Positions 8,156 through 17,287 of a stretch of 64,000 nt of DNA are shown here, in pieces. The stretch spans positions 1 to 64,000 of the forward strand of contig NZ_NIRR01000023.1 of assembly GCF_002204745.1 (NCBI RefSeq), read 5' to 3'. This stretch comes from Hymenobacter amundsenii (GTDB lineage Bacteria > Bacteroidota > Bacteroidia > Cytophagales > Hymenobacteraceae). A model generated the notes under the pieces. That model had not been told where the DNA came from, made no database searches, and saw only the letters and a program-made list of their open reading frames with translations. Both the position numbers and the translations under genes were made by a program. The number at the start of each line of letters is the position of its first letter. The stretch's first letter is position 1.

Positions 8156-8199
8156 GGAGCGGTCAGCTTTCGTTTTATATAACTGAGACTTCAATTTGA

Positions 8200-8230
8200 A
8201 AGCCCTGCCGCTTGTTTTGCGGCAGGGCTT
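8200..8230 (+). terminator. terminator after thiolase
   Basis: AAGCCCTGCCGC / GCGGCAGGGCTT 12-bp perfect stem, 7-nt loop, then TTGTTT. Confidence 0.85.
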
Positions 8231-8361
8231 TTGTTTGCCGGGTTTCGCACGGTCCTGGGGTGGTGTTACACGGCCGTCCTGCTACCCTGTGTTGCCCCAC
8301 CGCGAAACCCTGCGTAAAATCCGAAACGCACTACTTTGCCATTTCCCCCGTTCTTGCTGCT

Positions 8362-9798
8362 ATGAAGCGAATTTTCATCCTGCTACTACTCACTTCCACC
8401 GCCGTTCAGGCCCAGAAGCTGCGGCGGCTGACCACCTATTTCGACTCCACGAATGTGCACAAGCGCGAGGTTTTTTCGGCGCTGGTGGGGTCCGATACCG
8501 TGATGCAGGGCCCGTACAAGCGGTTTTACTACGCCGGCAAGCTCGAAGCCCAGACCCGCTACACCGCCGGCAAGCGCGACTCGGCCTACGTGGAGTTTCA
8601 TCCCAACGGTGGACGGCGACTCGAAGTAACTTACCAGGACGGCGTACGCCAGGGGCCCTTCAAAACCTATTACGACACCGGTAAGCTGGCGCAGGAAGGC
8701 TCTTTTGAGGCCGATGAGCCCAGCGGCGAGCTGCGTTACTACTTCCCCGATGGCCGCGTGAAGCTCGAAACCACCCTGGCTAAGGGCCAGCCATCCGGCC
8801 TGGTGCGGGAGCTCTATGATTCGGGCAAACCCAAGGCCGAAATCACGTTTACTGAGGGCCAAGCCAATGGGCCGGTGAAAACATACTACGAAAACGGCCA
8901 GCTCCAGAGTGAGGGTACGTATAGCCGCGGTCTGCTGGCCGGCCCCTACAAAACGTACTACGACAACGGCCAGACGGAAACGGAAGTGCTAGCCGACAAA
9001 ACCGGCCGGGGTAGCTACCGCACCTTTTACCGCTCGGGCCAGCTCCAGACCGAGGGCACCTACGTGGCCACCCCATTGGTGGGCCGGGCCGTAAAAAATC
9101 CGCTCGGCGACGACCTCACAAAGCAGGCCCGCTCCCTGGCCGGCGGCACCACCAACCTCGATGGCCCGGCCAAGGCCTATTACGAGAGCGGGGCCATCAA
9201 GAGCAAGCTGAACTACCGCCAAGGCGTGTTGCAAGGCACCCAAGAAGATTTCTACGAATCGGGCAAGCCGGAGCAGAAAATCGAGTACGGCAACCAGGCC
9301 CGCGACCGGAAAATCACGGCTTATTTCGAGGACGGCAGCCTGCACCGGGAGCAGCAGTATAAGAACAACCTGCCGGTGGGCCAGTGGCGCACCTACTTCC
9401 CAGGCGGCAAGCAGGTGCAGCAAGTGGAGAACTACCAGAACGGCCGCCTCGGGGGCGAGCAACTAACCTATTACCCCACCGGCCCGCTGCAAAGCAAGCT
9501 GCTCAACGAAAACGGCAAGCCCGCCGGCCTGGCCCAGTCGTTCTATCCTTCGGGCAAGCTGCAAGCCGAAACCACCTACGTGCGCGGCCTCAAAACCGGC
9601 CCCTACCGCCTGCTGCGCGAAGACGGCACCCCTGAAATGAGCGGGGCCTTCCGCAATGGCAAGGAAACGGGCGTTTGGTCCTACTTCGGCCCCGATGGCA
9701 CGACGGTAAAGGAGAAAAAGACTTTCCGCAATGGGCAAACTGTGGACCCCAACCAGACCCCGCCGGTAAGGCCCACCCGCAAACCACCAGTTCGGTGA
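8362..9798 (+). CDS. secreted MORN-repeat protein (YwqK-like)
   Basis: After a signal peptide (MKRIFILLLLTSTAVQAQ) almost the whole protein is made of MORN_2 repeats of about 22-24 residues with the pattern Y-Y-x-x-G-x-L-x-x-E-x-x-Y-x-x-G. Examples are TYYENGQLQSEGTYSRG and TYYDNGQTETEVLADK. At least a dozen copies run to residue 460, followed by a Pro/Lys-rich tail. Such repeats form long beta-hairpin ladders. Databases often call this family 'toxin-antitoxin system YwqK antitoxin', but there is no toxin here and the protein is exported, so I treat that name as unsupported. The start at this ATG is set by the signal peptide; an upstream in-frame start would add a non-signal leader. Convergent with the histidine kinase. 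Confidence 0.85.
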   Translation: MKRIFILLLLTSTAVQAQKLRRLTTYFDSTNVHKREVFSALVGSDTVMQGPYKRFYYAGKLEAQTRYTAGKRDSAYVEFHPNGGRRLEVTYQDGVRQGPFKTYYDTGKLAQEGSFEADEPSGELRYYFPDGRVKLETTLAKGQPSGLVRELYDSGKPKAEITFTEGQANGPVKTYYENGQLQSEGTYSRGLLAGPYKTYYDNGQTETEVLADKTGRGSYRTFYRSGQLQTEGTYVATPLVGRAVKNPLGDDLTKQARSLAGGTTNLDGPAKAYYESGAIKSKLNYRQGVLQGTQEDFYESGKPEQKIEYGNQARDRKITAYFEDGSLHREQQYKNNLPVGQWRTYFPGGKQVQQVENYQNGRLGGEQLTYYPTGPLQSKLLNENGKPAGLAQSFYPSGKLQAETTYVRGLKTGPYRLLREDGTPEMSGAFRNGKETGVWSYFGPDGTTVKEKKTFRNGQTVDPNQTPPVRPTRKPPVR

Positions 9799-9823
9799 GT
9801 GAAGGGGTGACACGGAATGTCAT

Positions 9824-11134
9824 TCACTCATTCACCGCAAACCACACCGTAAACGCCGTGCGGCCGTTTTGCTGGGTTTCCAGGCTGAAGCGGAAGTTGT
9901 GCTGGAGCAGGATGTCGCGGGTGAGGGTGAGGCCGATGCCCTGGCCGTCGCGCTTGGTGCTGAAGAAGGGCGTGAACAGGCGGCGCTGCACTTCGGGGGC
10001 CAGGGCCGGGCCGTCGTTTTCGATGACCAGGGTGGGCGGATTGTGGTTCGTGCGCACCCACACGTGGCCGTTTTCGCCGATGGCTTCGAGGGCGTTTTTG
10101 CCGATGTTGAGCAGGGCCTGCTCCAGCTGCCGGGCATCTAGGTTGACCACGAGCGGCCCCGCGGCCAGCGCCAGGTGCCAGCTGATGCGGCGGTTTTGGG
10201 CTGGAATGTGCAGCAGACGCGTGAGGTGGCGGAGAAGCTCGTGCACGTCGGTGGGTGCGGGATGCGGGGGTGGAAGGCGCACGAGGTGGGCGAAACCGGC
10301 CGTGAAGTTGACCAGGTTGGTGTTGCGCTGGATGGCTACGTCGAGGGCTTCCATGAAGTCGGGCGCGTCGGCGGGCGCGAGCTGGGGCGCGTAGTGATGG
10401 AAGCTGTTGAGTAGCGAGTTAATGGCCCCGATGGAGTTGTTCACCTCGTGCGACATCATCCGGATCAGCTGCTCGTAGGCCTGCTTTTCCTGTTTGATCA
10501 GCTCCCGGGTCAATTCTTCGAGCAAAATAAACTGCCGGCTAAAGCCCCGGTCGATGAAGTGGGAACAGCTGGCCCGGTAGGTTTGCATGCCCGAGAGGCG
10601 CACTACCTGGGGCTCGGCCTCGCTCAAGCGGGCCAGGGCCGCGCCCCACTCGCCCGGCAGCGTGCCGGGGCGCTGGCCCAGCAGGGCGGCCGCCGATTGG
10701 CCCAGCATTCGTTCGGCGGCCGGGTTCACGCCCTCCATTTCCCCATCAAAGGAGAGCAGCAGCAGCCCGGCCGGCGAGGCCTGAATCAGGCTTTCGAGCA
10801 GGTGGCTTTTCTCGTGCCGGGTAACGCGCTCCTGCCGCAGGGCGTCCATCATGTGGTTGTACACGCCGATGAGTTGGTCCATTTCCCGCTGGCCCACGGG
10901 CACGAATTTCAGGGAGAAATCCTGGGCCTGAATGGCCGCCGTGCCCGCCGCAATCAGCTCAAATGGCCGTACGAAGCCCCGGTACAGCTGCACCGTGAGC
11001 ACGATGCTGATAAGCAGCACCACCTCCAGCCCCACAAACAACGGCGCGTTGGTGCGGATAAACTGGGCCGCCAGCACCACCAGCACCGCATGAATCAGGA
11101 CAACAAAAAGCAGGAATTTGACGCGCAGAGACAT
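9824..11134 (-). CDS. membrane sensor histidine kinase, NtrY-like
   Basis: Partner kinase of the adjacent NtrC-type regulator. Two membrane helices (about 5-24 and 32-50) enclose only a few residues, so sensing is probably within the membrane. A HAMP-like linker (51-100) and a PAS domain (about 110-200, SFDGEMEGVNPAAERMLG) follow. The dimerisation/phosphoacceptor region has H229 in MMSHEVNNSIGA. The ATPase domain has N box NIGKNALEA, G1 VIENDGPAL, an F box (TPFFSTKRDGQG) and G2 GIGLTLTRDIL. HEVNN-type H boxes are typical of NtrB/NtrY kinases. I prefer the start at MSLRVKF; an upstream ATG adds 12 proline-rich residues. It is separated from the regulator gene by a palindromic repeat. Confidence 0.88.
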   Translation of the reverse strand: MSLRVKFLLFVVLIHAVLVVLAAQFIRTNAPLFVGLEVVLLISIVLTVQLYRGFVRPFELIAAGTAAIQAQDFSLKFVPVGQREMDQLIGVYNHMMDALRQERVTRHEKSHLLESLIQASPAGLLLLSFDGEMEGVNPAAERMLGQSAAALLGQRPGTLPGEWGAALARLSEAEPQVVRLSGMQTYRASCSHFIDRGFSRQFILLEELTRELIKQEKQAYEQLIRMMSHEVNNSIGAINSLLNSFHHYAPQLAPADAPDFMEALDVAIQRNTNLVNFTAGFAHLVRLPPPHPAPTDVHELLRHLTRLLHIPAQNRRISWHLALAAGPLVVNLDARQLEQALLNIGKNALEAIGENGHVWVRTNHNPPTLVIENDGPALAPEVQRRLFTPFFSTKRDGQGIGLTLTRDILLQHNFRFSLETQQNGRTAFTVWFAVNE

Positions 11135-11202
11135 TCGGGGTAGGGCTGGCGGGGGCTGAGGAATTGGCAAACAACCAGGTTAACGGGCTGGTGAGAGGCA
11201 CA

Positions 11203-11325
11203 AGAACGATCATGCTGAGTGAAGGCGCAGCCGCAGTCGAAGCACCTCTACCGCAATGGTAACCCTGTCGATTGCAACGAAGCGGTAGAGATGCTTCGAC
11301 TGCGCTCAGCATGACCGTTCTTTTT
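11203..11325. repeat. dispersed palindromic repeat, copy 2 of the CTGAGC family
   Basis: Left part 11203-11253 and right part 11282-11325 pair through CATGCTGAG / CTCAGCATG and CGCAGTCGAAGC / GCTTCGACTGCG, with a 12-nt insertion in the left arm. It lies between the regulator and kinase genes, which are read in the same direction. Confidence 0.85.
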
Positions 11326-11356
11326 ACCCCAGGCCCCCACCTCATTTCCCCCGCCC

Positions 11357-12739
11357 CTACCCTTCCGCCGCCTCAATTCCGTACTTCTCCAGCCTTCGGT
11401 ATAAAGCCCCCCGGCTCAGGCCCAGGGCTCGGGCGACGCGGCTCAGGTTGCCTTCGTAATGGGTCAGGGTGCGGCGGATCATCTGGGCTTCCAGCTCTTC
11501 CAGGGTCATGGTGCCGGGTTCGGGCAGCTCGTTGGGGCCGGTGGCAACGGGTAGCGCGGGGGTCTGAGCCTGGAAATCTTCGGGGCCCAGTTCGTCCTTG
11601 CCCGAAACCAGCACGGCACGCTCCACCACGTTTTTCAGCTCCCGGATGTTGCCCGGCAGCGGCTGCTCCTGGAGCCAGTGCAGGGCGCGGGTGCCCACGC
11701 GCAGGGCCGGCCGGTGGTAGGTGGCGCGCAGGCTTTCCACGAAGTGCCGCACCAGCAGGCCAATGTCCTGAGGCCGCTCGCGCAGGGCGGGCAGGCGCAC
11801 GGTTATCAGGTTGATGCGGTAGAACAAATCCTCGCGAAAGCGGCCCGCCCGCACTTCCTCGGCCAAATGACGGTTGGTGGCGCAGACCACCCGGATATCG
11901 AGGCGACGCGGCTTACTGTCGCCGAGCACTTCGTAGGTGCGGTCCTGGAGCACGCGCAGCAGCTTCACCTGCGAATTGAGGTCGAGCTCCCCGATTTCAT
12001 CGAGGAAAATGGTGCCGCCCTGGGCCATTTCGAAGCGGCCCACGCGGTCGGTTTTGGCATCCGTGAACGCCCCGCGGCGGTGGCCGAACAGTTCGCTTTC
12101 GAACAACGAGGCCGAAATACCGCCCAGGTTCACCTTCACGAAGGGCTGGCGGCGGCGGGGGCTGTTGCGGTGCAGGGCCTCGGCAATCAGCTCCTTGCCC
12201 GTCCCCGATTCGCCCTCAATGAGCACCGAGGCATCGGTGGGCGCCACCTGGCCCACCTGGCGCAGTACGTGCAGCAAACCAGCATCCTGGCCCACGATAC
12301 TCGTAAAATCGTACTGGGCATCGAGTTGGCGCCGGCCGAGGGCGGCGGGGTCGGTGAGAACCGGGTCGGGTTCGGTGAGGGCCAGCACCGTGCGGATTGT
12401 CTGGAGCAGGTGGTCGTTGTCCCAAGGCTTGGTAACGAACTCGGCGGCCCCGGCTTTCATGCCCGCTACGGCCAGCGCAATGCTACCCCAGCCCGTGAGC
12501 AGCACCACCGGCAAGCCCGGCCGCAGCCGCTTGAGCTGGGCCAGCAGTTGCAGCCCGTCGTGGCCGCTGGTATCGAGCGAGAAGTTCATATCGAGGACCA
12601 CCAGCCGGGGCGCGTTCTTTTCCACGAGGCGCAGGGCCTCGGCGGGCGTGGCCACGGCTTCGGCGGGGTAGCCATTCTGCTTCAGCAGCAGGCGCAGGGA
12701 AGTGCGCACGGCAATATCGTCGTCAACTAGTAGAATCAT
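11357..12739 (-). CDS. NtrC-family sigma-54-dependent response regulator
   Basis: Activates sigma-54 RNA polymerase at -24/-12 promoters. The receiver domain (1-120) has the acidic pocket DDD at 6-8, phosphoacceptor D50 (VVLDM) and K104. The AAA+ domain (about 146-375) has Walker A GESGTGKE (176-183), the sigma-54-contacting loop GAFTDA (223-228), Walker B TIFLDEIG and an R-finger region. A Fis-type helix-turn-helix (NLSRVARALGLSRGALYRRL) ends the protein. The contact loop has Asp in place of the second Gly of GAFTGA, a variant also known in other regulators of this class. Same-strand neighbours are the GIN gene upstream and the kinase downstream. Its likely binding site is TGTCCG-N4-CGGACA near 17.2 and 20.2 kb (inference). 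Confidence 0.93.
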   Translation of the reverse strand: MILLVDDDIAVRTSLRLLLKQNGYPAEAVATPAEALRLVEKNAPRLVVLDMNFSLDTSGHDGLQLLAQLKRLRPGLPVVLLTGWGSIALAVAGMKAGAAEFVTKPWDNDHLLQTIRTVLALTEPDPVLTDPAALGRRQLDAQYDFTSIVGQDAGLLHVLRQVGQVAPTDASVLIEGESGTGKELIAEALHRNSPRRRQPFVKVNLGGISASLFESELFGHRRGAFTDAKTDRVGRFEMAQGGTIFLDEIGELDLNSQVKLLRVLQDRTYEVLGDSKPRRLDIRVVCATNRHLAEEVRAGRFREDLFYRINLITVRLPALRERPQDIGLLVRHFVESLRATYHRPALRVGTRALHWLQEQPLPGNIRELKNVVERAVLVSGKDELGPEDFQAQTPALPVATGPNELPEPGTMTLEELEAQMIRRTLTHYEGNLSRVARALGLSRGALYRRLEKYGIEAAEG

Positions 12740-12880
12740 GGACCGTTTGGGTATCGGACGGGCAGTTTTCCCGCAGCGGAGCGCGGAGGTTTTCGCGGAG
12801 GTGGGCCAGGGACTATCAGGAGCGGGCAGAGCGGCTGCATAAGCAAGTTGCCATCATGGGCAGCCTGCCCGGGCGGCGGT

Positions 12881-13585
12881 CTACCGGCTCTTTACGCTGC
12901 CACCGCTGCTGGCCCTTTTCTTGACCTGGGCCACGCCCCCATATCGCACGAGGCCCCCGCTCGAGGCCTGGGCCGTCAGGGTTTCGCGCACTTCTACGTT
13001 GGCAATACCCCCACTCGAAGCCGAGGCGTCGCAGGTGGTGGCTTGCAGGTTCTGGCCCTTGAATATGCCCCCGCTGGAAACGTCGACCGTGAGGCGCTGG
13101 GCCTGCCCGGTGGGCGTGGCAATACCACCGCTGCTCAGGTCGGCGCTGAACGCCGCCGCCCGTATTTCTCCCTCCAGCATGGCCCCCGACGACAGGTCGA
13201 GATTCAGCTTATCGGTGACGTAGGGGCCGGCCAGCGCGATTTTGGCGCCGCTGGTGCCCTTGAGGCCCGCCACGGCCGGGGCCGTTACTTCTACCAGCAG
13301 GTGGAAGGTGCGCCTGTTGCGGTCCTGCTTTTCGTCTTTCTCCCGCTCAAAGCTGACAACCAGCACGCCGTTGCGCACGTCGGTTTTGAGGCGGGCCAGG
13401 AGTTCGGGCGTGTCGGCGCTGGCCTGGATCCGCTGGGCGGGGCCGGCGGTCAGGTTCAGCTCGATACCGTTGCTCACCTCGATGGCCGTGAAACTGGCGA
13501 CGGAACGGGGTTCGGTGGCGGTTTGGGCCAGGGCGGGCACCAGAGCCAACAGCCACAGCAGGGCGAGGGTCGTGAGGTTTTTCAT
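12881..13585 (-). CDS. exported head GIN domain (DUF2807) protein
   Basis: Signal peptide MKNLTTLALLWLLALVPALAQ is followed by one DUF2807 'head GIN' domain, a beta-helix-like fold of short repeats. The hallmark SSGG/SSGA turns (LDLSSGAM, DLSSGGIA, DVSSGGIF, SASSGGIA, QASSGGLV, RASSGGSV) occur at about 15-residue spacing. The family is periplasmic or surface-associated in Bacteroidota, and its biochemical function is unknown. It lies between the efflux permeases and the regulator on the same strand, which suggests membership in the same stress-responsive cluster. Confidence 0.88.
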   Translation of the reverse strand: MKNLTTLALLWLLALVPALAQTATEPRSVASFTAIEVSNGIELNLTAGPAQRIQASADTPELLARLKTDVRNGVLVVSFEREKDEKQDRNRRTFHLLVEVTAPAVAGLKGTSGAKIALAGPYVTDKLNLDLSSGAMLEGEIRAAAFSADLSSGGIATPTGQAQRLTVDVSSGGIFKGQNLQATTCDASASSGGIANVEVRETLTAQASSGGLVRYGGVAQVKKRASSGGSVKSR

Positions 13586-13742
13586 AGAAAGCGGGGAAAG
13601 ATAGTGGTTGAAACGGCAGATGCGCCGCCTGATTGTTCGGTTGCCTGGAAGTGTAACTGGTATTGGTTTTCACGCAAGTTCGCGGAGGAATGCGCGGAGT
13701 TCAAAGGGATGTCGGGCAACCACAGCTACCGGCCAGGGCCTC

Positions 13743-14933
13743 TTACTCCTCCCGCAACGCCACGGCGGGCTGGATGCCGGCCGCCAGCCGGCTGGGATAG
13801 AGTGCGCACGCCACGGCCAGCAAATACAGCACCCCGGCCGCCAGCAGCATGGCAGTGAAATAAATGCCGGATTCCACGCTGAACACCCCCAGCAGCGGAA
13901 ACTGCACGGCTACCAGCAACCCCAGCCCCAGCCCGAAAGTAGTCAGGACCAGGATTTCGCCCAGCACCTGCCGGCTTATGTTGCCGGCCGTAGCGCCCAT
14001 GGCCCGGCGCACGCCAATTTCGCCCCGCCGCCGACTGATGTTCAGCCACAGCACCCCAAACAGACCCAGGGCTACGTTAATGATGAGAAACAGGCACACT
14101 ACCCCCAAGATAACGGGGAGCACCAAACCAAACTTCAATTGAGTCAGCCGCTGTTCGGCCAAGGCCCTGACATTGCTCGACCAAGTAGTGCCGGCGCTAC
14201 GAATATCGGCGCTGATTTTCTTTTCCAACGCCGCGCCGCTTCCGGGCCGCACCTTCACCAATAGCGTATTCCGGGCGCGGGTCGTATCGTCGGGGCTGAG
14301 GTAAACAAACATTGCAGGCCGGGGCTCCTGCAACTCACCATCGGCTCGGTAAGCCCCACTCACACCCACCACCTGCCACTCGGCTTTGCGGTTGCTGATG
14401 CGTTTCCCCACGACCGATGCACCGGGCCCGAATAGCTTATCACGCAACAGTTGCGTAATGACTACCGGGGTTCGGGTGGCGGCTTCATCGCGGTGGTCGA
14501 ACCAGCGGCCCTCACGCATTTGCACCCCCATTACCTCGCGCAGTTCAATGGTGGCCTCGTAGTAGTTCACATCTTCTACCGACTGCTTAATGCCACCTTT
14601 TTCCGTTTCCAGCCAAGTGGTATTGTCACTGCCGGAAAAGGGCGTGTTGGAGGCGGTACGCGAGACGCTGACCACGCCCGGCGTACCGCGCAGCTGGCGC
14701 AGTACGGTTTGTAAGGTGGCGAACTGGTCGGCCCGGGGTTGGGTTCCGGCGTCCAGGTCAATTGACCACACGTTATCGTAGCTGAAGCCCATCGGCTCTT
14801 GGTAGTTTCGCCAGTTAAAGAGGCCGACGCTGCCCACTACAAACAGCACCACGAAGGCCAGAAATATTTCGGCCAGCAGCAAACCGTTGGCCCGGCGTCG
14901 GTTCCACATCAGTGTAATCAGGTGGCGAATCAT
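13743..14933 (-). CDS. MacB/FtsX-type ABC permease, second subunit
   Basis: Four membrane helices in the MacB order. One lies near the N-terminus (LLLAEIFLAFVVLFVVGSVGL), a large periplasmic domain (about 45-260, with VFVYLSPDDTTRARNTLLVKV) follows, then three C-terminal helices of the FtsX domain (about 275-300, 325-350, 360-385). The FtsX signature RRRGEIGVRRAMGAT is clear. It has no ATPase domain. Its start overlaps the stop of the first permease by four bases, so the two are probably made together and form a heterodimer with the separate ATPase. Role inferred: mechanotransmission-type extrusion of drugs, peptides or lipoprotein-like substrates. Confidence 0.9.
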   Translation of the reverse strand: MIRHLITLMWNRRRANGLLLAEIFLAFVVLFVVGSVGLFNWRNYQEPMGFSYDNVWSIDLDAGTQPRADQFATLQTVLRQLRGTPGVVSVSRTASNTPFSGSDNTTWLETEKGGIKQSVEDVNYYEATIELREVMGVQMREGRWFDHRDEAATRTPVVITQLLRDKLFGPGASVVGKRISNRKAEWQVVGVSGAYRADGELQEPRPAMFVYLSPDDTTRARNTLLVKVRPGSGAALEKKISADIRSAGTTWSSNVRALAEQRLTQLKFGLVLPVILGVVCLFLIINVALGLFGVLWLNISRRRGEIGVRRAMGATAGNISRQVLGEILVLTTFGLGLGLLVAVQFPLLGVFSVESGIYFTAMLLAAGVLYLLAVACALYPSRLAAGIQPAVALREE

Positions 14934-16183
14934 AAGGCAACTTCTCCTTTCAAGACCTGCGCGGCCTGTAATTTCGACATTTTATAAGCCGGGTACACTC
15001 CCGACAGAATTCCAAACACCAACGCCAGCCCCAGCGCCACCCCAAACACTCGCCCATTAAGGGCAAACTGGGCGTAGGGAATCAGGTGGATACTATTGAT
15101 AAAGGCCAGCATTCCGGCGGCCAGTCCTAACCCCAGCAGCCCCCCAAGCAGCGTCAGGAAGATATTTTCGATGAGAAACTGCCGCATAAGAGCGCTGGTA
15201 GTAGCTCCGAAGGCTTTGCGTACCCCAATTTCGGAGGCCCGTTCCAAGGTGCGGCTCACGTTTACGTTTATCAGGTTCAGGGCCGGCAGCAGCATGAAGA
15301 GCAGCGTCAAGGCCAGGGCCACGCGCACGACCAGTCCGCTGGCCCCGTCGGCCGATGAGCTGCCGTTGGCGTGGGCAATCAGGGAGGCGAAGAGTGTGTG
15401 GGCGCGGGTACGCAGCTCCTTAAACTGCTTGGGGTCGGGCAGCGGAATCCGGTTAACCACCTGCTGAAACTCCGCCTTCACGTTGTCGACCTCGGCCGCA
15501 GAGGGAGCCAGCAGAATGGCCATGTAGCCGCCCAGATAGTCGGGGTCGCGCAGGTTCGCCGGAGTTGTGCTGAGCGGCACCCAGACCTCGGCGTAAGACT
15601 GAATCCGCGACAACGGCACGTCGCTCACTACCCCCACTACCCGGTAGCGCACGGCGTCCAGCTCCATAACCCTCCCGAGCACGTTTTCACTGGTGCCGAA
15701 GTAGCGGCGGGCCGTGCTCTCGTTGACGACCACCACATGCGCCGCGTCGCGTTCTTCCTGGGCATTGAAAGGCCGGCCGGCCACAAAGTCGAAGTTGAGC
15801 ACCTGCCAGAACACGTCGTCGGTGCGTTTGAGGTCGAGCTTGAGCGTTTGGTTACCTACGTAGGCGGCCACGGTGCTGAAATTATGCTCGCTTAGCGACA
15901 CCTTTTCCGGTGTGCGCAGGGTGCGGGCGTACTTGTCCAAGAAGGCATATCCGAGCCCCGAATTGCTCTGGCCACCGTCGCGGTAGAAAAGTTGCATCCG
16001 GGTGATAAATAGCAGCCGATCGGTGCGCAGTTCCGGCATCTGGGGGCCCACGGAGTAGTCCACCATGGCGTACATCACCAGCAGCATCATCAGGGTAAAC
16101 GAGATACCGAATAGGCTGATGAAGGTGAAAAACTTACGCCGCAGTAGCACCTTCCAGGCAATTTTGAGATAGGAGAGAAACAT
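14930..16183 (-). CDS. MacB/FtsX-type ABC permease, first subunit
   Basis: Same architecture as its neighbour: helix at about 18-40, a MacB periplasmic core (about 45-285, including VVVNESTARRYFG and VVGVVSDVPLS), and three FtsX helices (about 290-310, 340-365, 380-405). The RASEIGVRKAFGAT motif precedes the middle helices. It is homologous to the next gene but clearly diverged, consistent with an old duplication into a heterodimeric permease pair. A palindromic repeat separates it from the ATPase gene upstream, so its expression may be uncoupled from that gene. Confidence 0.9.
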   Translation of the reverse strand: MFLSYLKIAWKVLLRRKFFTFISLFGISFTLMMLLVMYAMVDYSVGPQMPELRTDRLLFITRMQLFYRDGGQSNSGLGYAFLDKYARTLRTPEKVSLSEHNFSTVAAYVGNQTLKLDLKRTDDVFWQVLNFDFVAGRPFNAQEERDAAHVVVVNESTARRYFGTSENVLGRVMELDAVRYRVVGVVSDVPLSRIQSYAEVWVPLSTTPANLRDPDYLGGYMAILLAPSAAEVDNVKAEFQQVVNRIPLPDPKQFKELRTRAHTLFASLIAHANGSSSADGASGLVVRVALALTLLFMLLPALNLINVNVSRTLERASEIGVRKAFGATTSALMRQFLIENIFLTLLGGLLGLGLAAGMLAFINSIHLIPYAQFALNGRVFGVALGLALVFGILSGVYPAYKMSKLQAAQVLKGEVAL

Positions 16184-16223
16184 GGCTGTTGGGGGCTGGA
16201 ATTATTAGGGCTAAAAGAATAAT

Positions 16224-16333
16224 CCGTCATGCTGAGTGAAGCGAAGCATCTCTCCCGCTTCGTTGCAGTGGTAGCTAACTATCAGGTATTAGCACTGCGG
16301 TAGAGATACTTCGACTCCGCTCAGCATGACCGT
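16224..16333. repeat. dispersed palindromic repeat, copy 3 of the CTGAGC family
   Basis: Left end CGTCATGCTGAGTGAAGCGA and right end CGCTCAGCATGACCG pair, with an inner GCATCTCTCCCGC / GCGGTAGAGATAC pairing. It lies between the efflux ATPase and the first permease. The sequence is very close to copy 2. Confidence 0.85.
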
Positions 16334-17083
<750 letters not shown>

Positions 17084-17106
17084 GAGGAAGAAGTTGAAAG
17101 GTGAGT

Positions 17107-17122
17107 TGTCCGGTTTTGAACA
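17107..17122. promoter_or_regulatory. degenerate TGTCCG-N4-CGGACA site
   Basis: Read on the minus strand it is TGTTCAAAACCGGACA, 14 of 16 bases identical to the perfect site at 20179. It lies just upstream of the ATPase start. Proposed secondary binding site of the NtrC-type regulator (inference). Confidence 0.45.
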
Positions 17123-17230
17123 GGCTAAGCGGGTAGGTACCAGGGGATATTCAAGCAGCGGGCCATTTTCATATTTCACTTAATATCAATTACTTATATG
17201 AATTTGGTGTTTTTCATCCGATGCAAATTA

Positions 17231-17246
17231 TGTCCGATTTCGGACG
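17231..17246. promoter_or_regulatory. TGTCCG-N4-CGGACG palindrome upstream of the ATPase gene
   Basis: TGTCCG-ATTT-CGGACG, a 6+6 inverted repeat with one mismatched outer base. It shares both half-sites and spacing with the site upstream of the adaptor gene. Proposed enhancer element (inference). Confidence 0.6.
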
Positions 17247-17287
17247 CCCTGTTCGATTGTGGTGCGGCCCTGGCGTGAGGCCGCACG

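Noticed and set aside
8362..9798. Toxin-antitoxin module
   Set aside because: No toxin is adjacent and the protein carries a signal peptide.
17150..17235. Two possible -24/-12 elements before the ABC ATPase gene
   Set aside because: Both have nine bases between GG and GC instead of the required ten; sigma-54 spacing is strict.
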